A DNA stretch of 21,362 bases from assembly GCA_032123435.1 (NCBI GenBank), contig JAQBFJ010000104.1, positions 1-21,362 of the forward strand, read 5' to 3'. Made by a program: the position numbers and the translations under genes. Source of the stretch: JAQBFJ01 sp032123435 (GTDB lineage: Bacteria; Verrucomicrobiota; Kiritimatiellia; UBA8416; JAQBFJ01). Positions 7,091-14,822 of the stretch are shown one piece after another (position 1 is the first letter of the stretch; each line of letters opens with the position of its first letter). Below the pieces are notes generated by a model. The model was not told the DNA's origin and did not search any database. It was given only the letters and a program-made list of their open reading frames with translations.

Positions 7091-9019
7091 ATGGGGATGA
7101 ATGTAACACAAAAGATTCTCAGTGAACATCTGGTGGAAGGTGAGTTAAAGCCGGGTAATGAGGTGGGGATAAGAATTGACCAGACGCTCACGCAGGATGC
7201 TACCGGCACAATGGTCTATCTTCAATTTGAAAGTATCGGTCTGAACGCCGTCAAGAATGAGCTGGCGGTTAGTTATGTTGACCATAATACGGTTCAGGTC
7301 GGATCTGAGAACGCGGATGATCATGCTTATCTGAAATCTACGGCGGCCAGGTTCGGCGCGGTGTTCTCAATGGCCGGGAATGGAATCTGTCATCAGGTTC
7401 ATCTGGAACGGTTTGGCGTACCGGGCAAGACACTGCTGGGCTCGGATTCGCACACACCGATGTGCGGCGGGCTGGGTATGATCGCTATAGGGGCTGGAGG
7501 AATTGACGTGGCAGTTGCCATGGGCGGTGGGCCCTTTTATATGGAAGCGCCACGTGTCATCAAAATCGAACTTAAGGGACGTTTAAAACCATGGGTTACT
7601 GCCAAGGACGTGATTTTGAAGGTCCTGGAGATTTTTTCCACCAAAGGTAATGTCGGGTGTGTGTTCGAATATGCCGGTCAGGGCGTAAGGAGTCTTGATG
7701 TTCCGGAACGTGCAACGATAACGAATATGGGCGCAGAGTGTGGTGTGACGACATCGGTGTTTCCGAGTGATGAAGTGACGAAGAAGTTTCTTGACGCGCA
7801 GGGGCGTGGCGAAGTCTGGCGCGAAATTATCGCGGATGCTGATGCTGAATATGATCGTGTGGAGAAAATCAATCTGGCTGATCTGGAGCCGCTTGCTGCG
7901 GGACCGCATTCCCCGGGCAATATAATGCCTGTTGCAATGCTGGTGGGGAAACGTGTCGATCAGGTGATGATAGGGTCGTGCACGAATTCGTCGTATCGTG
8001 ATTTAAAATCAGTGGCGAAAATACTGGAAGGTAAAAAGATCAACCCTGATGTGAGCCTTGGCATAGCGCCGGGGTCGCGGCAGGTACTGCAGATGATGGC
8101 AAAGGAAGGTCTTCTGTCTGTGCTGATTGACGCGGGCGCGCGTATTCTCGAAAGCGCTTGCGGCTTTTGTATCGGCAACTCAATGTCGCCGTCAACGAAT
8201 GCTGTATCATTGCGGACCTCGAACAGGAATTTTGAAGGACGGTCAGGAACGAAGTCGGCGGGTGTGTATCTGGTTAGTCCTGAAATCGCCGCAATCGCTG
8301 CGTTGTATGGCCGGGTTATTGACCCTCGGTCCGTGGAGGATCTGAAATATCCGGCGGTTCGTCAGCCGAAAAGCTTTGATATTGATGATTCGATGCTGGT
8401 TCGTCCGGCGGGCACTGGAGAGAAGGAGATCATAAGAGGGCCTAACATCGGGGAAGTGCCGATTAATGAGCCGCTTCCGGAAAAACTTGATGGTGTGGCA
8501 ACGATAAAGGTTGATGATATGATCACAACGGATCATATCATGCCTGCCGGTATGCGTTTGAAGTACAGATCCAATGTGCCGAAGTATTCGGAATTTGTTT
8601 TTGAGAATGTGGATCCTGATTTCTCGAAGACTGCTTTAAAGAACCGGGATGCTGGCCGGCATAACTTCATCATAGCGGGAGAATCTTACGGCCAGGGATC
8701 GAGCCGGGAACATGCCGCTCTGTGTCCGATGTATCTTGGGGTAAAGGCGGTTGTGGCGAAATCGTTAGAACGAATCCATATGGCGAACCTTGTAAATTTT
8801 GGAATCGTTCCATTTATTTTCAAAACGGGATCCGATTGCGCGAAAATCGACAAGGGTGATGATCTGGTCGTTGAAGATGTTCGCGCTATCGTGGAAGGGA
8901 AGGTGCCGGGCGTAATAAGGAATCTGACAAAAGGAACAGAAGTTCAGGTAAAGTTAAACTTATCTGAGCGGCAGAAGAAAATTATTTTGGCTGGCGGGTT
9001 ATTGAATTCAACAGTTTAA
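7091..9019 (+). CDS. Aconitate hydratase, short (about 640-residue) bacterial type
   Basis: Interconverts citrate and isocitrate in the TCA cycle using a [4Fe-4S] cluster. 642 residues, shorter than AcnA or AcnB (about 870-890); the size and sequence fit the Aquifex-type aconitase group. The three cluster cysteines are C297 (GSCTNSS), C357 and C360 (ACGFCIGNS). The GSDSHTP motif (117-123) and RTSNRNFEGR (375-384) are catalytic-core signatures. The C-terminal swivel domain carries TTDHIMPAG (479-487) and YGQGSSREHAAL (533-544); S537 and R539 match the catalytic Ser/Arg of mitochondrial aconitase. The start has a strong AAGGAGG Shine-Dalgarno (7077-7083) seven bases upstream. Only 14 bases separate it from icd, which uses its product, so the two form an operon for consecutive reactions. 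A homologous hydratase with another substrate, such as homoaconitase, is less likely given the icd partner. Confidence 0.93.
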   Translation: MGMNVTQKILSEHLVEGELKPGNEVGIRIDQTLTQDATGTMVYLQFESIGLNAVKNELAVSYVDHNTVQVGSENADDHAYLKSTAARFGAVFSMAGNGICHQVHLERFGVPGKTLLGSDSHTPMCGGLGMIAIGAGGIDVAVAMGGGPFYMEAPRVIKIELKGRLKPWVTAKDVILKVLEIFSTKGNVGCVFEYAGQGVRSLDVPERATITNMGAECGVTTSVFPSDEVTKKFLDAQGRGEVWREIIADADAEYDRVEKINLADLEPLAAGPHSPGNIMPVAMLVGKRVDQVMIGSCTNSSYRDLKSVAKILEGKKINPDVSLGIAPGSRQVLQMMAKEGLLSVLIDAGARILESACGFCIGNSMSPSTNAVSLRTSNRNFEGRSGTKSAGVYLVSPEIAAIAALYGRVIDPRSVEDLKYPAVRQPKSFDIDDSMLVRPAGTGEKEIIRGPNIGEVPINEPLPEKLDGVATIKVDDMITTDHIMPAGMRLKYRSNVPKYSEFVFENVDPDFSKTALKNRDAGRHNFIIAGESYGQGSSREHAALCPMYLGVKAVVAKSLERIHMANLVNFGIVPFIFKTGSDCAKIDKGDDLVVEDVRAIVEGKVPGVIRNLTKGTEVQVKLNLSERQKKIILAGGLLNSTV

Positions 9020-9033
9020 CGTGGAGAAAAGAA

Positions 9034-10302
9034 ATGAGTTACAAGAAAATAGTAGTACCTTCGGATGGCGCTAAAATTGTGATGGGCAAGGATGGAAAGC
9101 TTGTTGTTCCCGACAGGCCTGTTATTCCTTTTATAGAGGGTGATGGCATTGGTTCCGACATAATGAAAGCGGCCCTGATTGTATGGAACGCCGCGATAAA
9201 AGCGGCTTATGGTGATAAACGCCGGATAATCTGGATGGAGGTATTTGCCGGCGAGAAGGCAAACGCTGTTTATGGAGAAGAGATCTGGCTTCCGGACGAG
9301 ACGGTAGAGGCAATATCGGATTACCTTATTGCGATCAAAGGGCCGTTAACCACGCCGGTAGGTGGCGGGTTCAGGTCCTTGAATGTGGCGCTTCGTCAGA
9401 AACTGGATCTTTATGTATGTCAAAGGCCGGTACGTTGGTTTGAAGGAGTTCCATCTCCGGTGAAACGTCCTGATTTGACCAACATGGTTGTTTTCAGAGA
9501 AAACACGGAAGACATATATGCGGGCATAGAGTGGGCTGACGGCACACCCGAGGTGCGGAAAGTCATAAAGTTTCTGCGTGATGAGATGGGAGTTAAGAAG
9601 ATCAGGTTTCCGGACAGTTCGGCTATAGGAATAAAGCCGGTATCCAAAGAGGGCTCAAGGCGTCTTATTCGTGCGGCGATTGAATATGCTGTTGTTAATG
9701 GATGTCCGAGCGTGACGCTGGTACACAAGGGGAACATCATGAAATTTACCGAAGGCGCGTTCAAGACGTGGGGTTACGAGCTGGTGCGTGAAGAGATGAG
9801 TGACAAGGCTGTTGTTGCTGAAGATTGTGATTGGAAGGCGCCGGCGGGTAAAGTATTGGTCAAGGATGTCATAGCTGACGCGTTTTTACAGCAGATACTT
9901 ACGCGGCCTGGAGAATATTCAGTGATAGCCACGACGAATCTTAATGGTGATTACATATCAGATGCTTTAGCGGCCTGTGTTGGCGGCATAGGAATAGCGC
10001 CTGGCGGCAATATTAATTACGAATGTGGCGCGGCTGTTTTTGAGGCCACGCATGGTACTGCGCCCAAATATGCGGGGCAGGACAAGGTTAATCCGGGTTC
10101 TTTGATATTGTCGGGTGAAATGATGTTAAGGTACATGGGCTGGTCCGCGGCGGCTGATTTAGTGATAAAGGGCATGGGTTTGGTTATAAAGGATAAGGTG
10201 GTGACGTATGATTTTGCCCGTTTAATGGAGGGTGCTGCTGAGGTCAAGTGCAGTGAATTTGCCAGTACCGTAGCTGAGCGGATAGCGTGTATGAGCTGTT
10301 GA
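9034..10302 (+). CDS. icd: Isocitrate dehydrogenase, NADP-dependent type
   Basis: Oxidative decarboxylation of isocitrate to 2-oxoglutarate. 422 residues, close to E. coli Icd (416) and strongly similar along its length. Substrate-binding GGGFRSLNVALRQ (110-122) contains S115, the equivalent of the E. coli serine that is controlled by phosphorylation; whether an AceK kinase exists here is not shown. Other motifs are VFRENTEDIYAGIEW (153-167), the K232 region LVHKGNIMKFTEGAF, and the cofactor region THGTAPKYAGQDKVNPGS (339-356). K345 and Y346 are the residues that select NADP in E. coli, so NADP use is expected. A GTGGAG Shine-Dalgarno lies before the ATG. It follows the aconitase gene by 14 bases. 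After the stop comes an A-rich stretch with no clear terminator. Confidence 0.96.
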   Translation: MSYKKIVVPSDGAKIVMGKDGKLVVPDRPVIPFIEGDGIGSDIMKAALIVWNAAIKAAYGDKRRIIWMEVFAGEKANAVYGEEIWLPDETVEAISDYLIAIKGPLTTPVGGGFRSLNVALRQKLDLYVCQRPVRWFEGVPSPVKRPDLTNMVVFRENTEDIYAGIEWADGTPEVRKVIKFLRDEMGVKKIRFPDSSAIGIKPVSKEGSRRLIRAAIEYAVVNGCPSVTLVHKGNIMKFTEGAFKTWGYELVREEMSDKAVVAEDCDWKAPAGKVLVKDVIADAFLQQILTRPGEYSVIATTNLNGDYISDALAACVGGIGIAPGGNINYECGAAVFEATHGTAPKYAGQDKVNPGSLILSGEMMLRYMGWSAAADLVIKGMGLVIKDKVVTYDFARLMEGAAEVKCSEFASTVAERIACMSC

Positions 10303-10318
10303 CGGGATGTCGGTTCGG

Positions 10319-10375
10319 AAAAAAAAGCAAAAAAAATAAAAAAAAGTTTGACTTTGACTGGTTGCCTGATACCGT
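10319..10375 (+). promoter_or_regulatory. Candidate promoter of the tRNA-Thr/tuf operon with A-rich upstream element
   Basis: A run of nearly pure A (10319-10345) precedes TTGACT (10348-10353), which is repeated directly at 10354-10359. Sixteen bases after the first copy is TACCGT (10370-10375), preceded by TGA, so an extended -10 of the form TGnTAnnnT. A GC-rich segment (GCCCGG) follows, as in promoters under stringent control. The -10 match is weak apart from the most conserved positions, so this is tentative. A TATAAT at 10418-10423 is an alternative but lacks a -35 box. Confidence 0.4.
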
Positions 10376-10388
10376 GCCCGGTCTAATG

Positions 10389-10411
10389 TCGAGAACCAGA
10401 AAGGTTCTTGA
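10389..10411 (+). promoter_or_regulatory. Hairpin in the tRNA-Thr/tuf leader
   Basis: AGAACC (10392-10397) pairs with GGTTCT (10403-10408) around AGAAA, and TCG/TGA extend it to nine pairs including one G-U. Further down, CGGCTCTCC (10441-10449) can pair with GGAGAGTCG (10499-10507) across a 49-base loop that includes a run of eight T. The leader from about 10382 to 10547 therefore appears structured, but no known riboswitch or boxA motif was recognised in it. Confidence 0.4.
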
Positions 10412-10547
10412 TGTCCATATAATTAGGTGAAACGGCAGTACGGCTCTCCTTTTTTTACTGGAAGAGTTTAAGGATGGGGTGCACTGTTGTTTTTTTTGGG
10501 AGAGTCGTGTGTGGGTGTTTTGCGCATGTGAACCGCTGGGCAGCAGT

Positions 10548-10623
10548 GCCCATGTAGCTCAGTTGGTAGAGCACATCCTTGGTAAGGATGAGGTCAGCGG
10601 TTCGATCCCGCTCATGGGCTCCA
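10548..10623 (+). tRNA. tRNA-Thr, anticodon GGU
   Basis: 76 bases with encoded CCA. Acceptor GCCCATG (10548-10554) pairs with CATGGGC (10613-10619), with T as discriminator base. The anticodon stem CATCC/GGATG encloses the loop TTGGTAA, giving anticodon GGT at 10581-10583, which reads ACC and ACU threonine codons. The T-arm has GGTTCGATCCC. It lies 58 bases upstream of tuf, as tRNA-Thr(GGU) does before tufB in E. coli, so tRNA and tuf mRNA are probably cut from one transcript. Confidence 0.97.
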
Positions 10624-10681
10624 TAGGCGTAGACTGATTGATTATTAATTAAGGAACAGAAAAACTGAAGGAGATATAGTT

Positions 10682-11890
10682 ATGGCAAAGGAAAAATTTG
10701 ATCGAACAAAGCCGCACGTTAATGTTGGCACGATAGGTCACGTGGATCATGGCAAGACTACATTGACTGCCGCGATCACGAAGGTGCAGTCTTTGAAAGG
10801 GCTGAGCACTTTTATTTCGTATGATGAAGTTGCGAAAGCTTCGGAGAGTGCGGGGCGTCGTGATCCCTCAAAGATTTTAACAATTGCTACATCTCATGTT
10901 GAGTATAGTACTGCGAATCGTCATTATGCGCATGTTGACTGTCCGGGTCATGCAGATTATGTAAAGAACATGATCACAGGCGCGGCGCAGATGGATGGTG
11001 CGATTGTTGTTGTTAGCGCTGCTGATGGTCCGATGCCGCAGACGCGCGAGCACATTCTTCTGGCTCGTCAGGTTGGTGTGCCGGCGATTGTGGTATTTTT
11101 GAACAAGGTGGATCTTGTTGATGATCCTGAGCTGATTGAGCTTGTTGAGCTTGAGATCAGAGAGCTTCTTTCGAAATACGAGTATCCGGGCGATGAAATA
11201 CCCATTATACAGGGTGATGCGCTGTCGGCGACGCAGGTAGGTTCTGCTGATGATCCGGCGTGTGAGTGTATTGGCAAGCTGATGGACGCGTTGGACAGTT
11301 ACATACCTGAGCCGGTTCGTATTATTGACCAGGCTTATCTGATGCCGATTGAAGATGTGTTTTCGATTGAAGGTCGCGGCACGGTTGTGACCGGCAGGGT
11401 TGAGCGTGGTATTATAAAGGTAGGTGAGGAAGTAGAGATTATAGGGTTGAAGCCTACGACGAAGACTACTGCTACTGGCGTTGAGATGTTTCGCAAGCTT
11501 CTTGATGAGGGGCGTGCAGGTGACAATATTGGCGTATTGCTGCGCGGGACGAAGAAAGACGATGTGGAACGTGGTCAGGTTCTCGCGAAGCCTGGTTCTA
11601 TTACACCGCATACTGACTTTGAAGCTGAAGTTTATGTATTGAGTAAGGAAGAAGGCGGGCGACACACACCTTTCTTCAAGGGTTATCGTCCTCAATTTTA
11701 CATTCGCACGACGGATGTTACGGGCGACATTACTCTGCCTGATGGTGTTGAGATGATCATGCCGGGCGATAGCGTCAACATGAAGGTTAAACTTATTCAG
11801 CCGGTAGCCCTGGAAGAGAAAATGAGATTTGCCATTCGTGAAGGTGGTCGTACGGTTGGTGCCGGTACGGTTGCCAAGATAATAGCTTAA
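10682..11890 (+). CDS. tuf: Translation elongation factor Tu
   Basis: GTPase that brings aminoacyl-tRNA to the ribosome. 402 residues, a few longer than E. coli EF-Tu (394). GTP-binding motifs: GHVDHGKT (19-26), DCPGH (86-90) and NKVD (141-144). Switch I is unusual: instead of KARGITINT it reads RRDPSKILTIATSHVEY (59-75), about five residues longer, with the Mg-binding threonine kept at T67. I remember a similar change from planctomycete EF-Tu, so it is probably a lineage trait and not a defect. Domains 2 and 3 are complete (IEGRGTVVTGRVERG, GYRPQFYIRTTDVTG, REGGRTVGAGTV). A Shine-Dalgarno GAAGGAG lies eight bases before the ATG. The only tuf copy in the window; it follows tRNA-Thr and precedes rpmG. 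Confidence 0.98.
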   Translation: MAKEKFDRTKPHVNVGTIGHVDHGKTTLTAAITKVQSLKGLSTFISYDEVAKASESAGRRDPSKILTIATSHVEYSTANRHYAHVDCPGHADYVKNMITGAAQMDGAIVVVSAADGPMPQTREHILLARQVGVPAIVVFLNKVDLVDDPELIELVELEIRELLSKYEYPGDEIPIIQGDALSATQVGSADDPACECIGKLMDALDSYIPEPVRIIDQAYLMPIEDVFSIEGRGTVVTGRVERGIIKVGEEVEIIGLKPTTKTTATGVEMFRKLLDEGRAGDNIGVLLRGTKKDDVERGQVLAKPGSITPHTDFEAEVYVLSKEEGGRHTPFFKGYRPQFYIRTTDVTGDITLPDGVEMIMPGDSVNMKVKLIQPVALEEKMRFAIREGGRTVGAGTVAKIIA

Positions 11891-11943
11891 TGGTGATTAG
11901 GGGAGTTGTTGTTTAAAGGCAATAATAGAGGGGTTGGTGCGTG

Positions 11944-12096
11944 ATGGTCAGAGAGCTGGCAATATTGGCGTGTAGTGAATGTAAGAATCGAAATTACACT
12001 ACTACCAGGAACAAGAAGCTTTCGCCGAATCGGCTTGAGCTGAAGAAATACTGTCGGTTTGACAGGAAGCGCACGCTACATAAGGAAGTCAGGTAA
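11944..12096 (+). CDS. rpmG: Ribosomal protein bL33
   Basis: 50-residue protein of the large ribosomal subunit near the E site. The sequence has CSECKNRNYTTTRNKK (10-25), SPNRLELKKYC (27-37) and the RKRTLHKE tail of the family. The first zinc-type pair C10-x2-C13 is intact; in the second, C37 is kept but the fourth position is D40 (YCRFD) where zinc-binding L33 has Cys. It may bind metal with Asp as ligand or have lost the site. An in-frame GTG just before the ATG (11941) is an alternative start; a GAGGGG Shine-Dalgarno (11928-11933) fits either. Its place between tuf and tRNA-Trp/secE is the usual one. Confidence 0.95.
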   Translation: MVRELAILACSECKNRNYTTTRNKKLSPNRLELKKYCRFDRKRTLHKEVR

Positions 12097-12120
12097 AGTC
12101 CGGTGCATATGCGGAGCAGT

Positions 12121-12197
12121 AGGCCAGTAGCTCAATTTGGCAGAGCACCGGTCTCCAAAACCGGGGGTTGGGGGTTCGATTCCCTCCTGGCCTGCCA
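12121..12197 (+). tRNA. tRNA-Trp, anticodon CCA
   Basis: 77 bases with encoded CCA. Acceptor AGGCCAG (12121-12127) pairs with CTGGCCT (12187-12193), with G as discriminator. The anticodon stem CCGGT/ACCGG encloses the loop CTCCAAA, anticodon CCA at 12155-12157. The T-loop is TTCGATT. tRNA-Trp just before secE is a common bacterial arrangement, and this one sits 24 bases after rpmG within the same transcription unit. Confidence 0.97.
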
Positions 12198-12255
12198 TAT
12201 TTAGTGAAGGTTGGGAGTGGCGTCTTATGTCTGGTTATTGGGGGCATAATATCCG

Positions 12256-12465
12256 ATGAGCAAGGTACAGGATGTTATAAATAAGGTTCGGACGTTTTGT
12301 CAGGATGTGGTTGCGGAGATGAAGAAATCTACGTGGCCGGGGCGTCGTGAATTGATGGAATCAACGGTTGTAGTGATAGTTTCGATTGTACTGATAAGTG
12401 TTTTCATTGGGGTAAGTGACAAAGTTTTGGCGGTATTATTGAAGCTTTTGATTCCCGTGGGGTAG
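12256..12465 (+). CDS. secE: Preprotein translocase subunit SecE
   Basis: Small membrane subunit that clamps the two halves of SecY in the SecYEG channel. 69 residues, the short single-span form found in most bacteria (E. coli has three spans). The amphipathic N-terminal helix contains the conserved EMKKSTWPGRRELMEST (21-37), and one membrane span follows, about residues 37-60 (VVVIVSIVLISVFIGV). A GGGGG stretch about 10 bases before the ATG may act as Shine-Dalgarno. It ends six bases before nusG; the secE-nusG pair is near universal in bacteria. Confidence 0.95.
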   Translation: MSKVQDVINKVRTFCQDVVAEMKKSTWPGRRELMESTVVVIVSIVLISVFIGVSDKVLAVLLKLLIPVG

Positions 12466-12471
12466 CACATT

Positions 12472-13026
12472 ATGCAAAAGGAATGGTTTGTTATACATAC
12501 TCTTACCGGGCAGGAGCAGAAGGTAAAAGATAGCATATTCCGGCGTAGCAAGATGGAAGAAATGGAAGATCACATAGGTGATGTTATTATTCCAACAGAA
12601 AAGGTTTCTGAGGTAAAAAAAGGCGTAAGGATTACTACGACGAGGAAGTTTTTTCCGGGTTATGTGCTGGTTGACATGGCTTTATATGATGAGGATAAGC
12701 AGATAATAGAAAGGACATGGCGTTTTATTCAGGAGACACATGGCATTATAGGTTTTATTGGGGGCAGTAAGCCGGCGCCGCTTCCATCTGAAGAGGTGGA
12801 TATAATACTGAATCAGGTGGATGAGCGGAAAAAGAAGATCAAGCCGAAAGTTGCGTTTGAGCCGAATGAGATGGTGAAGATAATTGATGGGCCTTTTCTT
12901 AATTTTAGTGGAGTTGTGGAAGAGGTTGATCCTGAACGCGGAAAGCTGAAGGTGTCGGTCGCGATTTTTGGAAGGTCTGCTCCGGTTGAGTTGGAGTACT
13001 GGCAGGTGGAACGTGGAGAGTCGTAG
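12472..13026 (+). CDS. nusG: Transcription termination/antitermination factor NusG
   Basis: Binds RNA polymerase through its N-terminal domain, affects pausing, and links to Rho or the ribosome through its KOW domain. 184 residues, about the E. coli length (181). The NGN domain opens with WFVIHTLTGQEQKVK (5-19) and contains the conserved RKFFPGYVLV (58-67) and GIIGFIGGSKPAPL (91-104). The KOW domain spans about 128-180 with MVKIIDGPFLNFSGVVEEVD (134-153). No large insertion in the NGN domain is seen. Translation is probably coupled to secE, six bases upstream, with GTGGGG in the end of secE as Shine-Dalgarno. Confidence 0.97.
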   Translation: MQKEWFVIHTLTGQEQKVKDSIFRRSKMEEMEDHIGDVIIPTEKVSEVKKGVRITTTRKFFPGYVLVDMALYDEDKQIIERTWRFIQETHGIIGFIGGSKPAPLPSEEVDIILNQVDERKKKIKPKVAFEPNEMVKIIDGPFLNFSGVVEEVDPERGKLKVSVAIFGRSAPVELEYWQVERGES

Positions 13027-13071
13027 GAAGTTGATTTTAATTTAAAATGATTGGAACAGGGGTGCATAGAG

Positions 13072-13497
13072 ATGGCTAAAAGAGCAACGGGTCAAATTAA
13101 ACTTCATATACCGGCGGGGCAGGCCAATCCGGCTCCTCCTGTTGGGCCTGCTTTAGGTCAGCAGGGGGTAAATATTATGGAGTTTTGCAAAGCGTTTAAC
13201 GCGGTGACACAGGATCAGGTGGGGCTGATTATACCTGTTGTTATAACGGTTTATCATGACAAGTCTTTTACTTTTGTGACAAAGAGCCCGCCTGCCGCGT
13301 CTTTGCTCAAACGAGCAGCCGGTTTGGCCAAGGGGTCTGCGACTCCGAACAAGGAGAAGGTGGGCAAAGTGACGAAAGAGCAGATACTGGAGATTGCCAG
13401 GATGAAAAAGGCGGATTTAAATGCCTATTCTGATGATCGTTGTGTGAAGATTATAGAAGGAACGGCTCGCAGTATGGGGGTTGAGATTACGGATTAA
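13072..13497 (+). CDS. rplK: Ribosomal protein uL11
   Basis: Part of the GTPase-associated centre at the base of the ribosomal stalk, binding 23S rRNA with L10. 141 residues (E. coli 142). The proline-rich switch PAGQANPAPPVGPALGQQGV (14-33) is intact, as is TKSPPAASLLKRAAGLAKGS in the linker region. The C-terminal RNA-binding domain has KADLNAYSDDRCVKIIEGTA. The ATG at 13072 (MAKRATGQ) is chosen because L11 proteins begin there; an in-frame ATG at 13051 would add seven residues unlike the family and would overlap the likely Shine-Dalgarno (AGGGG). 45 bases separate it from nusG. Confidence 0.97.
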   Translation: MAKRATGQIKLHIPAGQANPAPPVGPALGQQGVNIMEFCKAFNAVTQDQVGLIIPVVITVYHDKSFTFVTKSPPAASLLKRAAGLAKGSATPNKEKVGKVTKEQILEIARMKKADLNAYSDDRCVKIIEGTARSMGVEITD

Positions 13498-13532
13498 GTG
13501 TCTGGTTATTGTTAAGATTTGGGAGTGCAGTA

Positions 13533-14216
13533 ATGGTTAAGCAAGGGAAAAGGTACAGGGCGATGAAGGAGCAGGCTCCGGAAGGTATTATTGATTTAAA
13601 GGAGGCCATAAAGTTCCTGAAGTTGAACTCTCAGTGTAAGTTTGATGAATCATTAGGCATGGGTATTCGTTTGGGCGTAGACCCGAAAAAAACTGAACAG
13701 ACGGTGCGGGGCACAGTTGTTCTGCCGCATGGCACCGGCAAGAAGGTGCGCGTACTGGTTTTCGCGTCTGGTGCCTCTGCTGATGATGCCAAGGAAGCGG
13801 GTGCTGATTTTGTTGGAAACGAGGATATGATTGAAAAGGTTAAGGGTGGTTGGACTGATTTTGACGTGGCCATTGCGACGCCGGAAGCGATGAAAGAGGT
13901 TCGCAAGTTAGGGCGTGTTTTGGGACCTCGTGGTTTAATGCCAAATCCGAAGACAGGTACGGTTACGGATGATATTGCCCCGGCTGTAAAGCAGAGCAAA
14001 GGCGGCAGAGTGGAATTCAGGATGGACAAGCATGGCAATGTGAATGTTCCGTTTGGCAAGGTTTCTTTTGATGAGGACAAACTTGTTGAGAACGCAAATG
14101 TAATAATATCAGCGATCAAGGCGGAAAAACCGGCTGGTCTTAAAGGGGTTTACATCAAAAAATGTGCTGTTACGTCCAGCATGGGGGTGGGAATAAAGGT
14201 CAACGTACGAGATTAG
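13533..14216 (+). CDS. rplA: Ribosomal protein uL1
   Basis: Forms the mobile L1 stalk that helps deacylated tRNA leave, and in many bacteria represses its own operon. 227 residues (E. coli 234). Characteristic segments are DESLGMGIRLGVDPKKTEQ, VRGTVVLPHGTGKKVRVLVF, GRVLGPRGLMPNPKTGTV and the C-terminal KKCAVTSSMGVGIKV. The start ATG at 13533 has GGGAG seven bases upstream; the in-frame ATG at 13509 would add eight non-family residues. rplK ends 35 bases before it. I could not identify an L1-binding mimic in the short spacer. Confidence 0.97.
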   Translation: MVKQGKRYRAMKEQAPEGIIDLKEAIKFLKLNSQCKFDESLGMGIRLGVDPKKTEQTVRGTVVLPHGTGKKVRVLVFASGASADDAKEAGADFVGNEDMIEKVKGGWTDFDVAIATPEAMKEVRKLGRVLGPRGLMPNPKTGTVTDDIAPAVKQSKGGRVEFRMDKHGNVNVPFGKVSFDEDKLVENANVIISAIKAEKPAGLKGVYIKKCAVTSSMGVGIKVNVRD

Positions 14217-14248
14217 TTGGATTTTTGATTGTGCGAAGGATTCAGGCA

Positions 14249-14785
14249 ATGAGAGCAGAAAAAAAATCGATGGTGGATGAGATTAGCAAGAAGTTGAGTG
14301 AATCTGAATTTATGTTTCTTGCAGATTATCGTGGCTTGACTGTGACGAAAATGATGGAGCTTCGCGGCAAGCTCAGAGTTTTGAAGTCGAGTTTCAGCGT
14401 GATCAGGAATAGTTTTCTGTGTCGCGCGTCCAATGAGGCGGGGTTATGCGACATATCCGGTTCTTTGCTGGATGGTCCGAGAGCGATGGTTACTGGTGAG
14501 GGCGATCCCACAGGTGTAGCCAAGGTTTTGGCAGAATTTTTCAGAGACAATAGTTTACCTGTCTTGAAGGGTGGGTCAATGAGCGGGCGGACGCTTACTG
14601 CGGCGGATGTGATGGAGTTGGCGTTTATTCCGCCTCGTGATGTTTTGCTGGCCAAGCTTGCCTATGTTATGTCTGCTCCGATAAGTGGTCTTGCAGGAGT
14701 GATGAATCAAAAGATTTGCAGTTTATTATATGCGCTTAAAGCGATCAAGGAGAAGAATGAGCAGGGAACAGGTGTTACTGATTGA
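14249..14785 (+). CDS. rplJ: Ribosomal protein uL10
   Basis: Stalk base protein that anchors L7/L12 dimers and binds 23S rRNA beside L11. 178 residues (E. coli 165). The N-terminal RNA-binding domain has MVDEISKKLSESEF and LADYRGLTVTKMMELRGKLR; the helical C-terminus (from about 145, PISGLAGVMNQKICSLLYAL) is the L12-docking part. The ATG at 14249 is preceded by GAAGGA. Upstream in-frame starts at 14162 (overlapping rplA) and a GTG at 14231 would add residues unlike L10 proteins. Only 32 bases separate it from rplA, so a regulatory L10 leader would have to lie inside rplA or be absent; none was recognised. Confidence 0.95.
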   Translation: MRAEKKSMVDEISKKLSESEFMFLADYRGLTVTKMMELRGKLRVLKSSFSVIRNSFLCRASNEAGLCDISGSLLDGPRAMVTGEGDPTGVAKVLAEFFRDNSLPVLKGGSMSGRTLTAADVMELAFIPPRDVLLAKLAYVMSAPISGLAGVMNQKICSLLYALKAIKEKNEQGTGVTD

Positions 14786-14822
14786 CAGATCAATTAATTA
14801 GTTAATTACAGGAGAAGGAAAA

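Noticed and set aside
10418..10423. Perfect TATAAT before tRNA-Thr as the main promoter
   Set aside because: No -35 box lies 16-18 bases upstream and there is no TGn extension, so it is kept only as an alternative.
10877..11695. 272-codon open frame antisense to tuf
   Set aside because: It is an artefact of tuf codon use: no family resemblance and no Shine-Dalgarno, and it lies wholly inside a highly conserved gene.
13051..13071. Longest-frame starts for rplK (13051), rplA (13509) and rplJ (14162)
   Set aside because: They add residues absent from the families and ignore well-placed Shine-Dalgarno sequences before the shorter starts.
14782..14810. TTGACA-N17-ATTACA as a promoter for rplL
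   Set aside because: The -35 is perfect but the -10 is poor, and transcription would start almost on the rplL Shine-Dalgarno; the box overlaps the rplJ stop codon by chance.
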